A DNA stretch of 64,000 nt from Pinus tabuliformis. Lineage: Eukaryota > Streptophyta > Pinopsida > Pinales > Pinaceae. A model generated the notes under the pieces. It was not told where the DNA came from and ran no database searches. It saw nothing but the letters and a program-made list of their open reading frames with translations. Location of the stretch: the NCBI GenBank assembly GCA_031772625.1, contig CM062815.1:608919918-608983917 (forward strand), read 5' to 3'. The position numbers and the translations under genes are program-made. Of the stretch, positions 11,281 to 23,344 are shown piece by piece. The first letter of the stretch is position 1, and every line of letters starts with the position of its first letter.

Positions 11281-12300
11281 GTGGGTGGAGTGGAGGCAGA
11301 GACTTGCTCCACTACCAACACTATTTTACTCAGATCTTCAATAAATTCTTTCTTGGAGAGGGGATTCTTGTATATTTTCAACCTATGCCCATTGACAAGC
11401 ATGGGGATGGATTCCTCATCAATGGTCCTGATCAGAATTGAACCATTGTCATTGCACTTTTCTACCGTTTAGGATCCCAGCCATCTTGTACTCAACTTGC
11501 CCTTGAAATATTTATACCTTGAGTCATATAGCAGCGCCTAATCTCCTTCTTGGAATTGCTTCTCCTTGATGTTTTTGTCATGCCATATCTTCCTCTGAAG
11601 CTAGATTACTTCTATGTGGAGAAAGGCCTGCAATCTCTATTCATCCAATCCATTTCGCTAGAGTAACTTTTCCCTTTGTGCATGGTTAAGATCTAGGTCT
11701 AGCTGAGCTGCCATCCTTAGTGTATTGTATTCAAATTCTATTGACAGCAAAGCATTCTTCCCATTGACCAGCTCGTAGGTTGTAAACCCAGTGGTGGTCT
11801 TCCATGTGGTGTTGTAGGCCCAGGTGGCCTCAACCAATCGATCTGCCCAATCTTTCCTGCTGCTGCTCACTACCTTAGTCAAAATTCCCTCTAAAGCTCT
11901 GTTGGTGACTTCCACCTGTCCATTGGCTTGTGGATGGTAAGGGGTGTAAGTCCTGTGCTTGATTTTATGATGTATGAGAAAGTCTTTAATCATATTGGAG
12001 GTGAAATGACTACCTTGATCTGTAACCAGTTCTCTTGTATACCCGAACTTATAGAATATGTTCTCTCTTAAAAACTCAGCTACTTTTTCTTCTGTTGCTG
12101 CCTTGATTGCCTTTGTCTCTACCCATTTTGTCAGATAGTCGGTGCACATAATAATGTATTGTTTCTAGTTTGATGGAAGGTTGATAGGACCCACAAAGTC
12201 CATGCCCCACTTCTCAAAAGGCTCAAAATTCATGTGAGGTTGCAGGGGCATTTCATCCTTTGGATTATGTTTCCCCATCCTTTGGCACCGATCACATTGG
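11281..12300 (-). pseudogene. Element A integrase
   Basis: The minus strand from about 12300 encodes the end of the zinc module, then WGMDFVGPINLP, the core with MCTDYLTKWVE (first Asp), LVTDQGSHFTS (second Asp) and YHPQANGQVEVTNRALE (Glu), and WAYNTTWKTTTGFTTYELVNGK. The C-terminal segment near 11281-11470 contains ILIRTIDEESIPMLVNGHRLK, the VNG-(Q/H)-RLK ending typical of the Athila/Tat branch. There is no chromodomain, as expected outside the chromoviruses. Confidence 0.85.
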
Positions 12301-12566
12301 CTGATATATCTCCTCACATCTTGATGAAGAGTGGGCCATTAGTATCCTGCTTGTAGAATTTTGAAGGCAGTCCTCTTTGCTGCAAAATGGCCTCCACAAG
12401 GCTCATCATGATAGGTCAGGAGAATGTCAAAAACTTCTTCCTCCCTGACACATCATCTCAAAATCTGATCTAGGCCAAGTTTGAGGAGATTGCCCCCAAC
12501 CCAAGTGAAAGGGGCACTTTTCCTCACGATGTTGCTCTTCTCTTTTAATGACAGGTGTGGTGGGAA

Positions 12567-13996
12567 CTATGTCGAAACTAAGTAATTTTCTATTTCAACA
12601 AACCATGCAGAGAGTACTGAGATAGCAAATAGGTGTTCATCTAGCATTTGATCATCCACCATTCCTTCCACACCTGCAAGCAAATTTACTCTAGACAAAA
12701 ATTCAGCAACAACATTTTCCTTATTAGGCTTATCAACAATGGTTAAATCAAATTGCTGCAATAAAAGAAACCACCTAATAATGCGAGCATTTACATTTGG
12801 TTTGTTCATTAAATACCTAATTTTAGCATGATCAATGTGTACGAAGGTCTGATAGCCTATGATATAATGTCTGAATTTATTTAAGGAATGGACTACAGCT
12901 AAGAGTTCCTTCTCGGTCACAGTGTAGTTTAACTCTGCCTTTGACAAGCTTTTACTTATAAAGTATATGGCATAAGGAAACTTCTCATCAACTTGCCCTA
13001 AGGCTACTCCTATCACTTTGTTCAAGGCATCTGTGTGAATGTGGAAAGGTAGGGCCCAATTTGGACCTCTCAAAATTGGGGCAGTCACAAGTTTACTTTT
13101 CAAGGTATCTAGGGCTTCTTGACAGTTGTCAGTCCATATGAACTCGACATCTTTTCCCAAAAGACCAAACAATGGAGAGGATAGCTTACTGAAATCTTTA
13201 ATAAATCTTCTGTAATATCCTGCTAAGCCTAAGAAACTTCGGACATCTCTCACCTTTTGAGGAGGTGGGACCCTTTGGATGATGGCAACTTTGTTGGGGT
13301 CCACCTGTAATCCTTGCTGAGAGATTGCATGACCTAGCATGGTCCCTTCAGTCATAAAGAATTCACACTTTTCCGGACTGAGGGACAGGTTCATTTCAAT
13401 ACACTTGTCCAAAACTTTTCCCAGGATAGATAAAGCTTCCTGAAAGTTAGAACCATAAGGAGTAAAATCATCCATATATATTTCCACTGCATCATGAACT
13501 AGTTCAGAAAATATACTCAACAATGCTCTCTAGAAAGTGGCGGGACATTGCACAAACCAAAAGGAAGGACCCGATATGCAAAGGTACCCTAAGGACAAGT
13601 GAAAGTGGTCTTATCCTGGTCTTCCAGGCTGATTTGGATCTGATTGTACCCGTTGAACCCATCTAGGAAGGAGAAAAACCTTTTCCCTGCCAGACCATCT
13701 AACACCTGATCTATGAAGGGCAAAGGGAAATGGTCCTTTTTGGTGGCCTTGTTTAGTTCCCGATAATCAACACAGATTCTCCACTTACCATTTTTCTTTG
13801 GCACTAGCACTAAAGGAGAGACCCATTCACTGTCAGAGATGGGGTAGATGAATCCTGCATCCAGTAACTTTTGCAATTCTTCCTTGACAATGTCTTTAAG
13901 GGCTGGATTCATCCTCCTTTGAGGCTGCCTGACTGGTTTGCAATCTTCCTTAATGTAAATGTGATGAGTACAAACTGAAGGGTGCACTCCCTTCAT
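12567..13996 (-). pseudogene. Element A reverse transcriptase and RNase H
   Basis: RT motifs on the minus strand include KPVRQPQRRMNPALKDIVK, WVSPLVLVPKKNGKWRICVD, YRELNKATKKDHFPLPFIDQ and FFSFLDGFNGYNQI, then an EIYMDDFTPYG palm motif (YMDD), VRDVRSFLGLAGYYRRFI and RNase H blocks (HIHTDALNKVIGVALGQ, YTVTEKELLAVVHSLNKFRHYI, VHIDHAKIRYLM). The wording KPVRQPQRR ... DAGFIYPISDS is characteristic of Athila-group RT. The order protease, RT, RNase H, integrase is standard. Confidence 0.9.
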
Positions 13997-14388
13997 CTCC
14001 TTTTAGCTCCAGGCGAAGGCATCTAAATGGTTTCTCAATAAGCTACACAGCTCCTTCTCCTGGGAAGTGGATAGGGATGAGTTGATTTTCAAGGTTCTTT
14101 CTGGGCCAAACTCTATATTCTCAACTCAAAGAGAGGTCGGGTCGGCCACACAAAAATCAGCTAAGTGATTGTCTGACGTTTTTTTCACTAGCTCTTCTAA
14201 TGGCAACATACTGAGGGGTGGATTCTGAATTAAGTTTTCAATGATATCATCCTCAGTTTGTGGTTCCCCCACATTGGTAGTTTCCACTGCACACAGTGGT
14301 GCAGAATAGACTTCATCCTCATCTTCCTCCTCAACTAGAGAGTTAGATCATGTTCTAGCAAAGGTTGGGTAGAAGGGTATAGGACTAG

Positions 14389-14952
14389 CTACTTGGACAT
14401 ATGCCCATTCTTGATTGTCATGTTCCCAGATCGAAAGCTGATGTAGGCATTTGAAGTAGCCAACCAGGGTCTTCCTAGGATGAGAGGATACCTAGTGAGC
14501 TTTGCCTTCGGCTGGAGAACTAGGAAATTAGCAGGGTACTCCCAAGAATCAATGGATACCATTACATCTTCCACAATCCCGTCAGGGGTCACGGTGGAGT
14601 GGTCTGCTAACTGCAGTACTATTGTGGTCTTTCTCAAGGAGCCCTGGAGGTTGAGCTTGAGCATAGTGTCCTTGGTCATCACATTAATGGCAGCCCCTAG
14701 ATCAATTAGGGTATGGGGGATCATGGTGCCATTGATGTGGACATCAACCACTGGGCTTCCAGGGTCTAGATACTTCGGACAGATTACCTGCCCCAACATC
14801 AGGTCAAACAATTGTCCTATGACATTGATGGTCGGGGCATCTCTCTTATGACTGCTTGGATGCCTGAAGCACTTCTTTTTTATCATCTTTTTGTATATAG
14901 GCACATCATTCATGGCTTGGAGAAGTGGTATCTTTGCACATAATTGTTTCAA
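14389..14952 (-). pseudogene. Element A protease region
   Basis: A 187-residue frame covers the end of gag and the retropepsin domain: SPVVDVHINGTMIPHTLIDL followed by GAAINVM, with the usual DSG active site appearing here as DLG, then VMVSIDSWEYPANFLVLQPK and TRYPLILGRPWLATSNAYIS. The ILGRPWLAT ending is the conserved C-terminal strand of plant gypsy proteases. This enzyme would have cut the Gag-Pol polyprotein. Confidence 0.85.
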
Positions 14953-16715
14953 TTCTCCTAGAGGTTCAGTTTCTTCTGAGGTAGGCTGTGTTGTTCCGGA
15001 TAATCTCTTAGGAAAGGGTGGAATTGCTTTTGGTTCAATTTCCTCTTTATCTTACTCATCCTCCTTAGGGGGAGGTTGGCTATCTAGGAGAACCTTCCCA
15101 GATCATAGGTTAATCTCCTGAATCTCCATAGCATAGGTTGGGAATGATGGTTCCCCACTATATACTTGTTGAGCCTATCTGTTATTTGGGTTCGGGTTCA
15201 GTTGAGCAGGCATTTGGGGTTGCCTTGGTGGAGCAAGAGGCAATGGTTGAGGTAGATCATGTGGTGGAGGCAAAAGAGCGGGATGAGAGTTGTACTGGGG
15301 CCTCCACCACTGATGAGGTGCATTCCACTGAGGCTGTGGTTGAGCATAGGAGTGAAATGAATGAGCAGCTAGTTGAGCATGATATTGAGATGGATATCAC
15401 CAAGGAGGAGGTGTGGACCAGGAATGATGAGCGGGGGGCCCCAAGAAGGCATTGAATTGGTTTGATTGGGGTTGTAGTATGCCTAGGATGTCCCTTGCAT
15501 TCCTTGCTTGTAAGGTCTAGGTCCATGTGGCCTCCTTTGGTTTATTAAATAGAGTGGCTCAGTTGCTCCTTTGGCCCCTTGCTATATTGCTTTAAGTTTA
15601 GTCAAGGAAGGGAACTTATCTGTAGAATGATCTTCTTCACAGACTGAACAAACCTCTATAGAGTTCATTGGACATTCGTTCCTAGGATGCTTTCTAGTGC
15701 ACCTAGGACAAAAAATGGCCAAAGCCCTCTCTGCTTCCTCTTGTTTCCTTTTGATATGTAAGGTATCCATTTGCATGGCAAGAGTCTGCAGCATCTCACT
15801 CTTGAAATCTTCCAGCATGTTTCAAAGTTCACCTTTGAGGGATCAACTAGATGAGGAGGTACTGGCTATGGGTTGACTCCCCCTACCTCTCTTTCTGGCT
15901 GCCCCAGAATGGTTTCTAAAGATGGCCTTTATGTCTTCATAAAGTAGTTGGGAGATGTCTCCCCCAGCCAGTAAATGGATGGTGTCTAGAAGGTCTTCTG
16001 GAATTCCCCTGAGCAGGACCAACTTCAGATATTTGGGGTCAAGTGTGCACCTGACCCTTTAATAACTGAGCTGGAATCTCTCTTCATAATCCTCCAAGGA
16101 TTCATCACTTCCCATGGTAATTCGGAATATTTCTTCCTTGGTATACTTTGACATACAATAGTCCCGATATTTATTATTGAAGGCTTGCTGCATCTGAGCC
16201 CAAGTTGTGATGTTGTTGCCAGGTAACCCCATGAACCAGCGCAATGCTACATCCTTGAGGGTAGAAGGAAACAGTTTCAACTTCTGCTCATGTCCTGCAT
16301 AGTCATAGGTTCGATAGATAACCGCAAACTCAAACAGAAAGGTTTTATCATCTTCTGTAGTTAATCCATGGAAGTGAGGTAGGGCTGAAGGGCTTATGTT
16401 CTTCATTTTAGTGTCCCCATTGGTCTCTCAAATGGGAAAGGTACCCTCTACTCTTTCTCCATTCCCCCTAGCATTTCTGTTTTCAGCCATTGTCTCAGGA
16501 GGGATGGTGTCTTCCTCTTCTTCTCCTATAGGTTCTTCAAATATCTCAGGTTGTTCTCCTAAAGGATCTTCTGGATCACTGCCACCAAAGAAGAGAGAAG
16601 GGTGGCTTTGTGATGTGGTGGGGGTGTTGGTTAGGAATTTCCCTGAATTATCTCTGTTCCTACGAGGCATGAAAGGGAATCTCTTTTCTGTTTTGGGTGA
16701 TTTTTGTTTCTTCAC
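14953..16715 (-). pseudogene. Element A gag
   Basis: The N-terminus (16715 to about 16430) is a charged, disordered leader with a poly-acidic patch. The capsid domain (about 16060-16406) shows SALPHFHGLTTEDDKTFLFEF, LKLFPSTLKDVALRWFMGLP and TWAQMQQAFNNKYRDYC, the Retrotrans_gag pattern of Athila/Tat elements. A Cys/His-rich piece at 15582-15818 (CPRCTRKHPRNECP, CSVCEEDHSTDKFP) is the nucleocapsid zinc knuckle pair of the CxxC type seen in this group. Between 14953 and 15580 the reading is Pro/Gln-rich and low in information. Confidence 0.85.
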
Positions 16716-16928
16716 TGCTTGTACCTACAAAACTGAAATTGATTGAACAAACAAATTGCAACTAACTAAAATGAACTTGCTGAAAGGAAATTGCAGAAAT
16801 GAAATGAAAGCAAGGAAATCCAGGAATTGAAAGAAACAACTACTCTACTTTTGCTGAAATGAACTACTTAGCAAAATGTTGCAGTAGAAGATAGACGAAA
16901 AGCAGTAATCACAAAATACTCTGACGCT

Positions 16929-16946
16929 TCCCTGGCAATGGCGCCA
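16929..16946 (-). other. Primer-binding site of element A (Athila type)
   Basis: The minus strand reads TGGCGCCATTGCCAGGGA five bases after the 5' LTR, two or three bases off the classical Athila PBS TGGCGCCGTTGCCGGGGA. It also fixes the 5' LTR boundary, showing that this LTR runs to 16952 and not only to 18409. Confidence 0.85.
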
Positions 16947-16951
16947 AAAAG

Positions 16952-19059
16952 TGGTGAGCTACAGTATTGTAGCAACAATGCTACAACTCCTAGGGCTTCC
17001 TACTCTACTTTTATCAACCCAGTAGTTCGTAACAAAATTGGAAGTGACAGTGCTATATGCACAAGTACTAGCTCTTATTGCAGGTTGTCACTTGGTTAGC
17101 TGGCGCAAGATCACTAGGAGCTCAAGCCAACTTCTATGAGTTTCCAGAAAAATCTTTTATTTGTGATGAAAGAAAGCTAACTCTAAAGAGGCTATTCTAC
17201 TTATAGAAAGAGAAAGAAGACTGGAGTGTAAAGCAAACCCTAGCAAACCCTAATTCTTCCAACTAACCCTACTTTTGCAGAAAAAGAGATGAAAACTAAT
17301 GAAATGAGTGCCATTGACTACTGAGAAAGTGAATTACATCTATTCAAGCTACTTCTAGAAGGAAATGAGAAAAAAAACATCTTTTTGGGTTTTTGAGTGT
17401 TTTATGTGAAATTGCTATGCTTGTTATTTATCTGTTTGTGGTTGTGGCAAAGATTTGGTGGTGATGGAAGGTGACCTTGGGGTTTGAAAAGTTGTAGGAA
17501 GATGTGGGTGAATCATAAGAAGCCTCTGGTAACCTTCTGGAGATTTCCATTGCAATCAGACTTCAAAAAGTCACTTTCAGGAAATTCTATAGGAGGCTAC
17601 AAGGGATCTACAGGAGGATCTACAGGAGGATGCCACAAGTAGTTTTTAGAGGTTTTAAAGGTGGAAAAATGGTGGGAAAGGGTAGCTGAAGATTAGAGGG
17701 AGGTGTCAAGGTGTCTGAAGCTCATCAAGGATGATTAGGAAAGAAAATGATGGTTGGATTTGTTCAAGAGACAAGAGGGAAGCTTATGAGAAGAATGCAG
17801 AAATTAGGGTAGATTCGTAAAGGGTTGTGAATGACTTGTGAAACCTATGAGAAAAGAGAAGATGATGGCTACTTTATTGATGTACCATGTGCAGAGGTGT
17901 GATGTAAGAGAGATGCAAGTTAAGACACTGAAATTGAGCAAGAAAAGAACTAGTTGTACCAAAAAAACAGAGCTATCTCTTATGTTAACCTAAATTCTAA
18001 CCTAGAAACATAAAATGTTGAATAGTGTTATATGAATAGGAAAGCATGTAAAGAGACCTATTGCAAAAACATAAATGAGCATGGAAAAATGAATCTGAAG
18101 CAAAACATTAACCCCTGAATCAAAATATAACACTAGAAATTGCCTGGGGAATGCAAAACTATGTTTGTATGGCAGCAAGCAGATCTTGACCTCAATTCAT
18201 GGTCCCCAAAGGAGGAAAAGAGGTTAGGCTCTGTTGATAGCCTTTTTGTATCTTTCTCTTACCACTATTTAACCTACTTCAGCAACTGAAATGGAAACAA
18301 CTATGTAAACCAACAAAAGCAATCTATTCTAACCAAGGTAAAATGAATCTATCTAACAGAAATTAATTCATGAACTGAAGCAAAAACATATAGGTACAAA
18401 GCAAGAGGTGTTGGGCAGCTTGGGTTGGGCCCTAACCCAAGAGCTTCAACCCTCTGAAAGAGATCAGTGCTGGCTCAGAAAATGTTTCATCTCCATTATC
18501 AAAATAAAAGTCACATTACATAAACTATTCACAAGAGTAAGCTCGAAAATGAGTTGAGCAAGAGCTGCAACAAAAGTGTGAAAATTTGACTAACATCCAA
18601 CTAAACTACTGAGCACCTAAGCCCTCCTATTTATACAACTAGAGCCTCCAACATCTCTCCTAAAATCAAGGAGGCTTGGCTCCCAAGACTAGAGATAGAC
18701 AACAATTCTTCTTCACTTGCTCGGTTGCCCCTTTGATGCATCAATGTGGTTGTGTGTGCTCTGAGTTTTATGAAGGAGGATTTGAGGTAGGGAGTCATAA
18801 ATGAGGGGGACACCATCCTACAAATCCTCTCCATTTTTTTCCTCGTATATTGGCTTCCAAATGCTCATTAATCCTTCGACTTTGTCCCAAAATAAACCAA
18901 AAATCTGCATAAAGCACACATTAGACTTTTTGGCATAATGACTAACCCAATTCACATAACTATTATCAAAAACATGCAATAAACTAATGAGAATGGTGGA
19001 TTAAGTTAACTTAGAAGGCTAAATGATCCCATATAATTAACTATTTATGGGGCTCATCA
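16952..19059 (-). repeat. 5' LTR of element A, about 2.1 kb
   Basis: It begins TGGTGAGC next to the PBS and ends GCTCATCA, giving an imperfect 8-bp terminal inverted repeat. Its last 651 bp match window bases 1-660. The minus-strand TATA box TGTATAAATAGG is at 18626-18637, so transcription would start near 18600. Near 17590-17640 it carries the CTACAGGAGG repeats that recur in the element's 3' region. Nothing coding is seen in it. Confidence 0.8.
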
Positions 19060-22000
19060 TCTTGCCTTTTCCTTTCCTCTTATCTTTAGAGGATTTTTCC
19101 ATTGTGGTAGATTGGACAGTGTGAACCTCTGAGGTTTTACAAGGGCCTGGTGAATTGCGAGAGGAATCATTGGAAGCAGTGTTGGAGACTGACTTCTGTT
19201 TGGAAGAAGATTTTGTGGGGGTCTAAGTCACTAAACCAATTACTCCATCAACAGGAAGTGTAGCCGAAGACTTAGATGTCCCTTGATCAAATGATGGTCT
19301 GGGCGCATCGGGTAACATATCATATAATGTGCCAGATTGTGAATAGACAAGGTCTAGATACTGGGCATGCGTGATGGCTTGTTCCTCAGTGACGCATCCA
19401 CCCATAGCAATTTCCTCAGCAATTTTGCTGACGAATGATTTGGTGAACCACTCGGTCAACAACTGATCGACAATCTCAAACTTAATCAGGCGACACCTAT
19501 GTCTCCATTCATGGATGTGATTGGAGATGTGGGTTGCAGTGTCTTACTTGAGCGACGTTAGCAGATGGGTGCCAGTTTCATAGAGAACTAGCAACTCGAA
19601 ATGTGTGAGAAAGGCCATGGCGAGAGTGTTAAAGTCATGATAGGTATTTCAAGGCAGATCGATATACCACTTGGTTGTAGCACCTGTAAGAATTTGTTGG
19701 AAAAGCCGAAGATGAATGGAATCATCAACGTAGGAATTCGAGGAGCACCAGAGGTGATATGTCATCACATGGGCTTGTGGATCCTCTTTCGCTTTTCCTT
19801 CAAACTTTGGACAATCGCTCGAGATCTTGGATGGAACTGGAGGCCAGTATGGCGAATGAAGAATCAGGTCATTCATGAGCCTAGACACATCTGGCAACTC
19901 CAGTGTAGCCAAGAACGACAATTGGGTATGGAAAGGAATTTGAGGTTGATAAGCAGACCCAGCCAGTGGAACCCATCCTTGCTGGTAAGGATTCAGTCCC
20001 CATAGTGGAGGGTTTTGTCCATATGGCATCTGATTTTTCCCCCACTATAGGTTACCTTTCCCGTAGGGATGATTCTGACCTTCAAAGCCTTGAAACTGTC
20101 CAGCCATAGGCTGCTAATAAGCAACATATGCGTTAAAAGGATGTTGAGCCTATTGACCTTGGACATATGGATTTTGCACCTCATGCCCCTGAGCATATGG
20201 GTTTTGAACTTGTTGCCCCTAGACAAAAGGGTTTTGGACCTACTGCCCTTGGACGTAAGGATTTTGCACTTGCTGCCCTTAGACGTAAGGATTTTGCACT
20301 TACTGCCCTTGGACATAAGGATTTTGGACCTGTTGCCCTTAGACAAAAGGATTATGAACCTGTTGCCCTTGGACATAAGGATTTTGGGCCTGCTGCTGCA
20401 GGACTTGACCCTAACCTTGCCCTTACAAAGGTTGACCCTGTTGATATGAGTATAAGGGTTGTTGTTGCCCAGGTTGACCTTGTTGCTGCAAGGGCTGGCC
20501 TTGTGGATGTAAAGGTTGTCCTTGCAGCTGTAGAGGTTGACCTTACAAGGACATAGGCTGGGAGTATTGTTGAACATACTGCATTTATGGCTACATGGTT
20601 TACTGCAATAGTTGCAAGGGTTGCCCCTACGATTGTTGCAGTTGTCCTTGTTGCAGAATTATCTACCCTTGCTACTGCATGGATGGCCCTTGCTACAACA
20701 AAGGTTTCCCTTGCTGCTACAAAAGTTGTCCTTGTTGCTGGAAGGGTACTTGAATAGTTCCCGGAGTGACACCTTGAAAGTTCCCGAACTGTATCTGGCC
20801 ATATCCACCAAGCACGACGAATGAACCAGGCTAAACATAAGGTCCAGGCTGAGGGACGTAAGGTGGATTAACCACCACTTGTGAACCATATGGAACATAA
20901 GGAGGTTGGTACTAAACCTGAGCCACATTGGGCTGCTGGTACTCGATGTTACTTGACCCAGATGGACCAACAGGGTTCATCTGTTGGTACTAGACATTAC
21001 TCGATCCAGCAGGACCAGCAGGGTTTGGAATGCCACCCGAAGAGGGCTAGTTCATCCCAACCATGTGAGTTTGTGATCCACTCACATTGGTTGTGCTAGA
21101 CATCATAGAAACATTCAGACTTTTCCCCCCAGGCAGTGGCACATCCTATCCACTTACTGGAGGGATCGAAGAACTGATAGAGACATGACTCGAGATTGTT
21201 GGTTGAACCGGATGGGTTACTTGGACCGATGAAACAAGAGGATTCAGAATGGTGGGTTGCACTAGAACTGAAGTAATTGCAGAATGCACAATCGGCTAGG
21301 AGGTCAGGTTTTGAATGAATGGACATGAGATAGGTATGGCTCCAGATGACCAAATAGGCAATGAGGCACTAGGCATACCTAAAACCAACTAAGCTAAAGT
21401 CACGTAATTACACGGTAATTCTGGATGAACACTGGTCGAAATGCTTCCCGTGTAAGGGAAACCTTCACGAGGGAAAGGATATTCCTGCTTGTCGACAGTG
21501 TGTGGAGTGGAAACCTCTGAGTGACCTAGAGAGGAGAATGGGATTTTGCCTTCTGATTCCATGGGTGGAAACAAATGACGACAGATGACCGAAGATGTTC
21601 GAGGGGATAATTCCATCTCGGCTGATCATACGGACTATACAGATGCTGCGGTGATATCACAACAAGATCGAACAAAGGATTCAGAGGATAAACAACCAGT
21701 CCTAGCTGACCTTCAGAAGTCGACGGACTCTCAGGAGTCTGGATAGGATTATCAGGAGATTCCGGGCCAATGTCAGAAAGTGACCCAGTATCCAAGGGAG
21801 GGGGAGGATGAGATGAAAAATGTTGAATGCTCAGAACAATTCCAAGTTCAACACCTTAGTCCTCAAGTGACTATGGCAATTCAGGAAAAGGCTCCTCAGA
21901 TGATCTTTCAGACAGAGGAGAGGAAGAGGACCTAGGTGAACCTGATGGTTCAGCCACGATGACTTTGTCTCAATTAACAAGAAGAGAGATATTGATTCCA
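19060..22000 (-). pseudogene. Element H gag
   Basis: The minus strand encodes a disordered Ser/Pro-rich N-terminus (about 21390-21970), a long Gln/Asn/Pro/Gly-rich section (20140-20800) and a capsid domain at 19649-20029: DCPKFEGKAKEDPQAHVMTY, HLWCSSNSYVDDSIHLRLFQ and GATTKWYIDLP. The capsid C-terminal lobe (19223-19462) has LTEWFTKSFVSKIAEEIAMG, CVTEEQAITHAQYLDLVYSQ and SGTLYDMLP. This is a well-marked Tat-branch gag. The Lys-rich tail (KSSKDKRKGKGK) leads into the junction with element A, which split the gene; the remaining part is left of the window. Confidence 0.8.
20167..20407 (-). repeat. Eight 30-bp tandem repeats in H gag (decapeptide repeats)
   Basis: Eight imperfect copies of a 30-bp unit, such as taaggattttgcacttgctg plus cccttggaca, lie head to tail. 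Read on the minus strand in the frame that fits gag composition, each unit encodes about QQVQNPYVQG. Less regular Gln-rich relatives continue to about 20760. This is a low-complexity, prion-like Q/N/P/Y/G tract upstream of the capsid domain. The period is a multiple of three and there are no unique spacers, so it is not a CRISPR array. Confidence 0.8.
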
Positions 22001-22446
22001 AGGTTTTTAAAATGTATTTAAAGGTATACTCATGATGTGGTCTAGAAAAATACTAACAGGAATGTTATATGATCATGGGCAACAATTTTTTAAGATGCAA
22101 AAACAAAGTGGTGGTTTTTCATCTTTTAAGAGTCGAGAAAAATCAGAGGCGGCTCTATCACTTTTGTTTTGAAACGAGCTCTAAAGGACAAGCGCTCAGA
22201 TGATCTTTTATATTTAGGGAGTCAAAAAGATTAAAATGACTACTCAGGATAATCTAGGAAAAAATGATTACCAGGTAAATGTGAACTACAGAATACCTCC
22301 CGGCAAACCGAGAAGTACGAGTAGACAATCTCCCTGAATGTTGTCTTTGGTGTATCACGTTAACAAGGTGGTAGACTCAACTTCCTATGGATAAAGGATT
22401 GTAACCTAGTGGGGTATCCCTTTATATACATGATGGTATGGGGAGC
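22001..22446 (-). other. Part of H leader next to the T insertion
   Basis: This stretch is non-coding. It matches, with divergence, the leader of element K around 53760-54090: both contain TTTTAAGAGTCGAGAAAAA, a TCCTATGGATAAAGGAT block and the GGGAGCACAAG... sequence that T has interrupted here. The similarity continues at 40146 on the other side of T, which shows that T landed in the leader between H's PBS and gag. Confidence 0.7.
22442..22446. repeat. Target-site duplication of element T, left copy
   Basis: GGAGC precedes the left LTR and is repeated at 40141-40145 directly after the right LTR. The uninterrupted site in K reads GGGAGCACAAG (about 54089-54099), which confirms the empty-site sequence. 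Confidence 0.9.
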
Positions 22447-23344
22447 TATTGATGCCTCAAAAATCGCTGCAACAACATCGGGGATAACCACCCGGTCCGG
22501 ACCTTAATACAGCTCCTTTTCCGTTTGGAATAGTGGCTCCGACTGGGGATAATGGGACCAGTTTCCCAAAAAGGTAGATAAACGGGATGAATGAATGATA
22601 AAACTGAGCTAGCGATGGGCGAATGACTAAATCTATTGGCAAAAATAAAAGAAATATAATCTATCCCAGGAATCTATTTAGCTTTGAAGTGTAGCGTTTG
22701 ATGGTCCAAGCCTAAAGACAGGCATATAGATGACTCTATCTATCAGACGCAGATATTAATACATTTTGTGATTGCTATGCCTAAATAGTTAAGCAAAGCG
22801 ATTGAGCGATATTACTACACTCATTATTATATCATTGATACATGCATGATTGAAAGGAAAGCAGACTATAAAACATCCAATAGTGGAACGAATATGGAAC
22901 CACTGTTAAAACATATGCATGCGATCAATAATAGCAAAGATAACCAAATAACAATTTACATAACAGGAATGGATTCAGACATAGATAGAAATACCATATG
23001 AGCTGTTTAGACACTCCCGATATCAATCGCTACTTGTACTTCCTCCTTCAACACAGAGACATTTCCATACAAAGACAATAGTGCACAATTGCATAAAAAG
23101 CTTCCTTATCAAATTTAGAACGATTGGTCCAGTTTCATAAAAGAATATTGACTGAAGCACAGTAGTGCAAACTTCAGTCTTTTAAGTCTGTTACAAAACT
23201 TTATGACCCTTTCTAAAAACATGAAAGGGTCTATAAATACTAAACTAACCTAAATATCTAAGAAACTGAAATGCTATTAAGTTGGCATCAATAAATATTT
23301 CTCCTATCTTCCTCAGCGATCTGGCAATTGGTGGAAATGATTCA

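Larger units (their letters stand above)
1..19059 (-). mobile_element. Element A: Athila-type Ty3/gypsy retrotransposon (left end outside window)
   Basis: On the minus strand the order is 5' LTR (16952-19059), Athila-type primer-binding site, gag, protease, RT/RNase H, integrase, a long accessory and non-coding region, polypurine tract and the first 660 bp of the 3' LTR. The rest of the 3' LTR lies left of base 1. The PBS pairs TGGCGCC plus ATTGCCAGGGA, very close to the TGGCGCCGTTGCCGGGGA of the Athila group. The LTR ends form an inverted repeat, TGATGAGC against GCTCACCA. A is inserted in the gag of element H; the right flank starts TCTTG, and the matching left duplication is out of view. 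Chromovirus C is inserted in its accessory region. It is broken, with roughly ten or more breaks. The 660 bp of LTR that can be compared differ by about 5% by eye, so it is older than C. Confidence 0.85.

Noticed and set aside
15138-15455. Plus-strand frame of 105 residues rich in Glu and Val as a small gene
   Set aside because: It is antisense to the low-complexity gag-protease linker of element A, with no start context or family motif.
18409-19059. A 651-bp LTR for element A beginning at TGTTGGGCAG
   Set aside because: No primer-binding site follows 18409. The Athila-type PBS at 16929-16946 and the matching inverted ends show that the LTR starts at 16952; the apparent start only reflects the window edge.
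20167-20407. Regular 30-bp repeats resembling a CRISPR array
   Set aside because: Units are contiguous with no unique spacers, diverge from each other, have a multiple-of-three period and lie inside gag of a plant retrotransposon.
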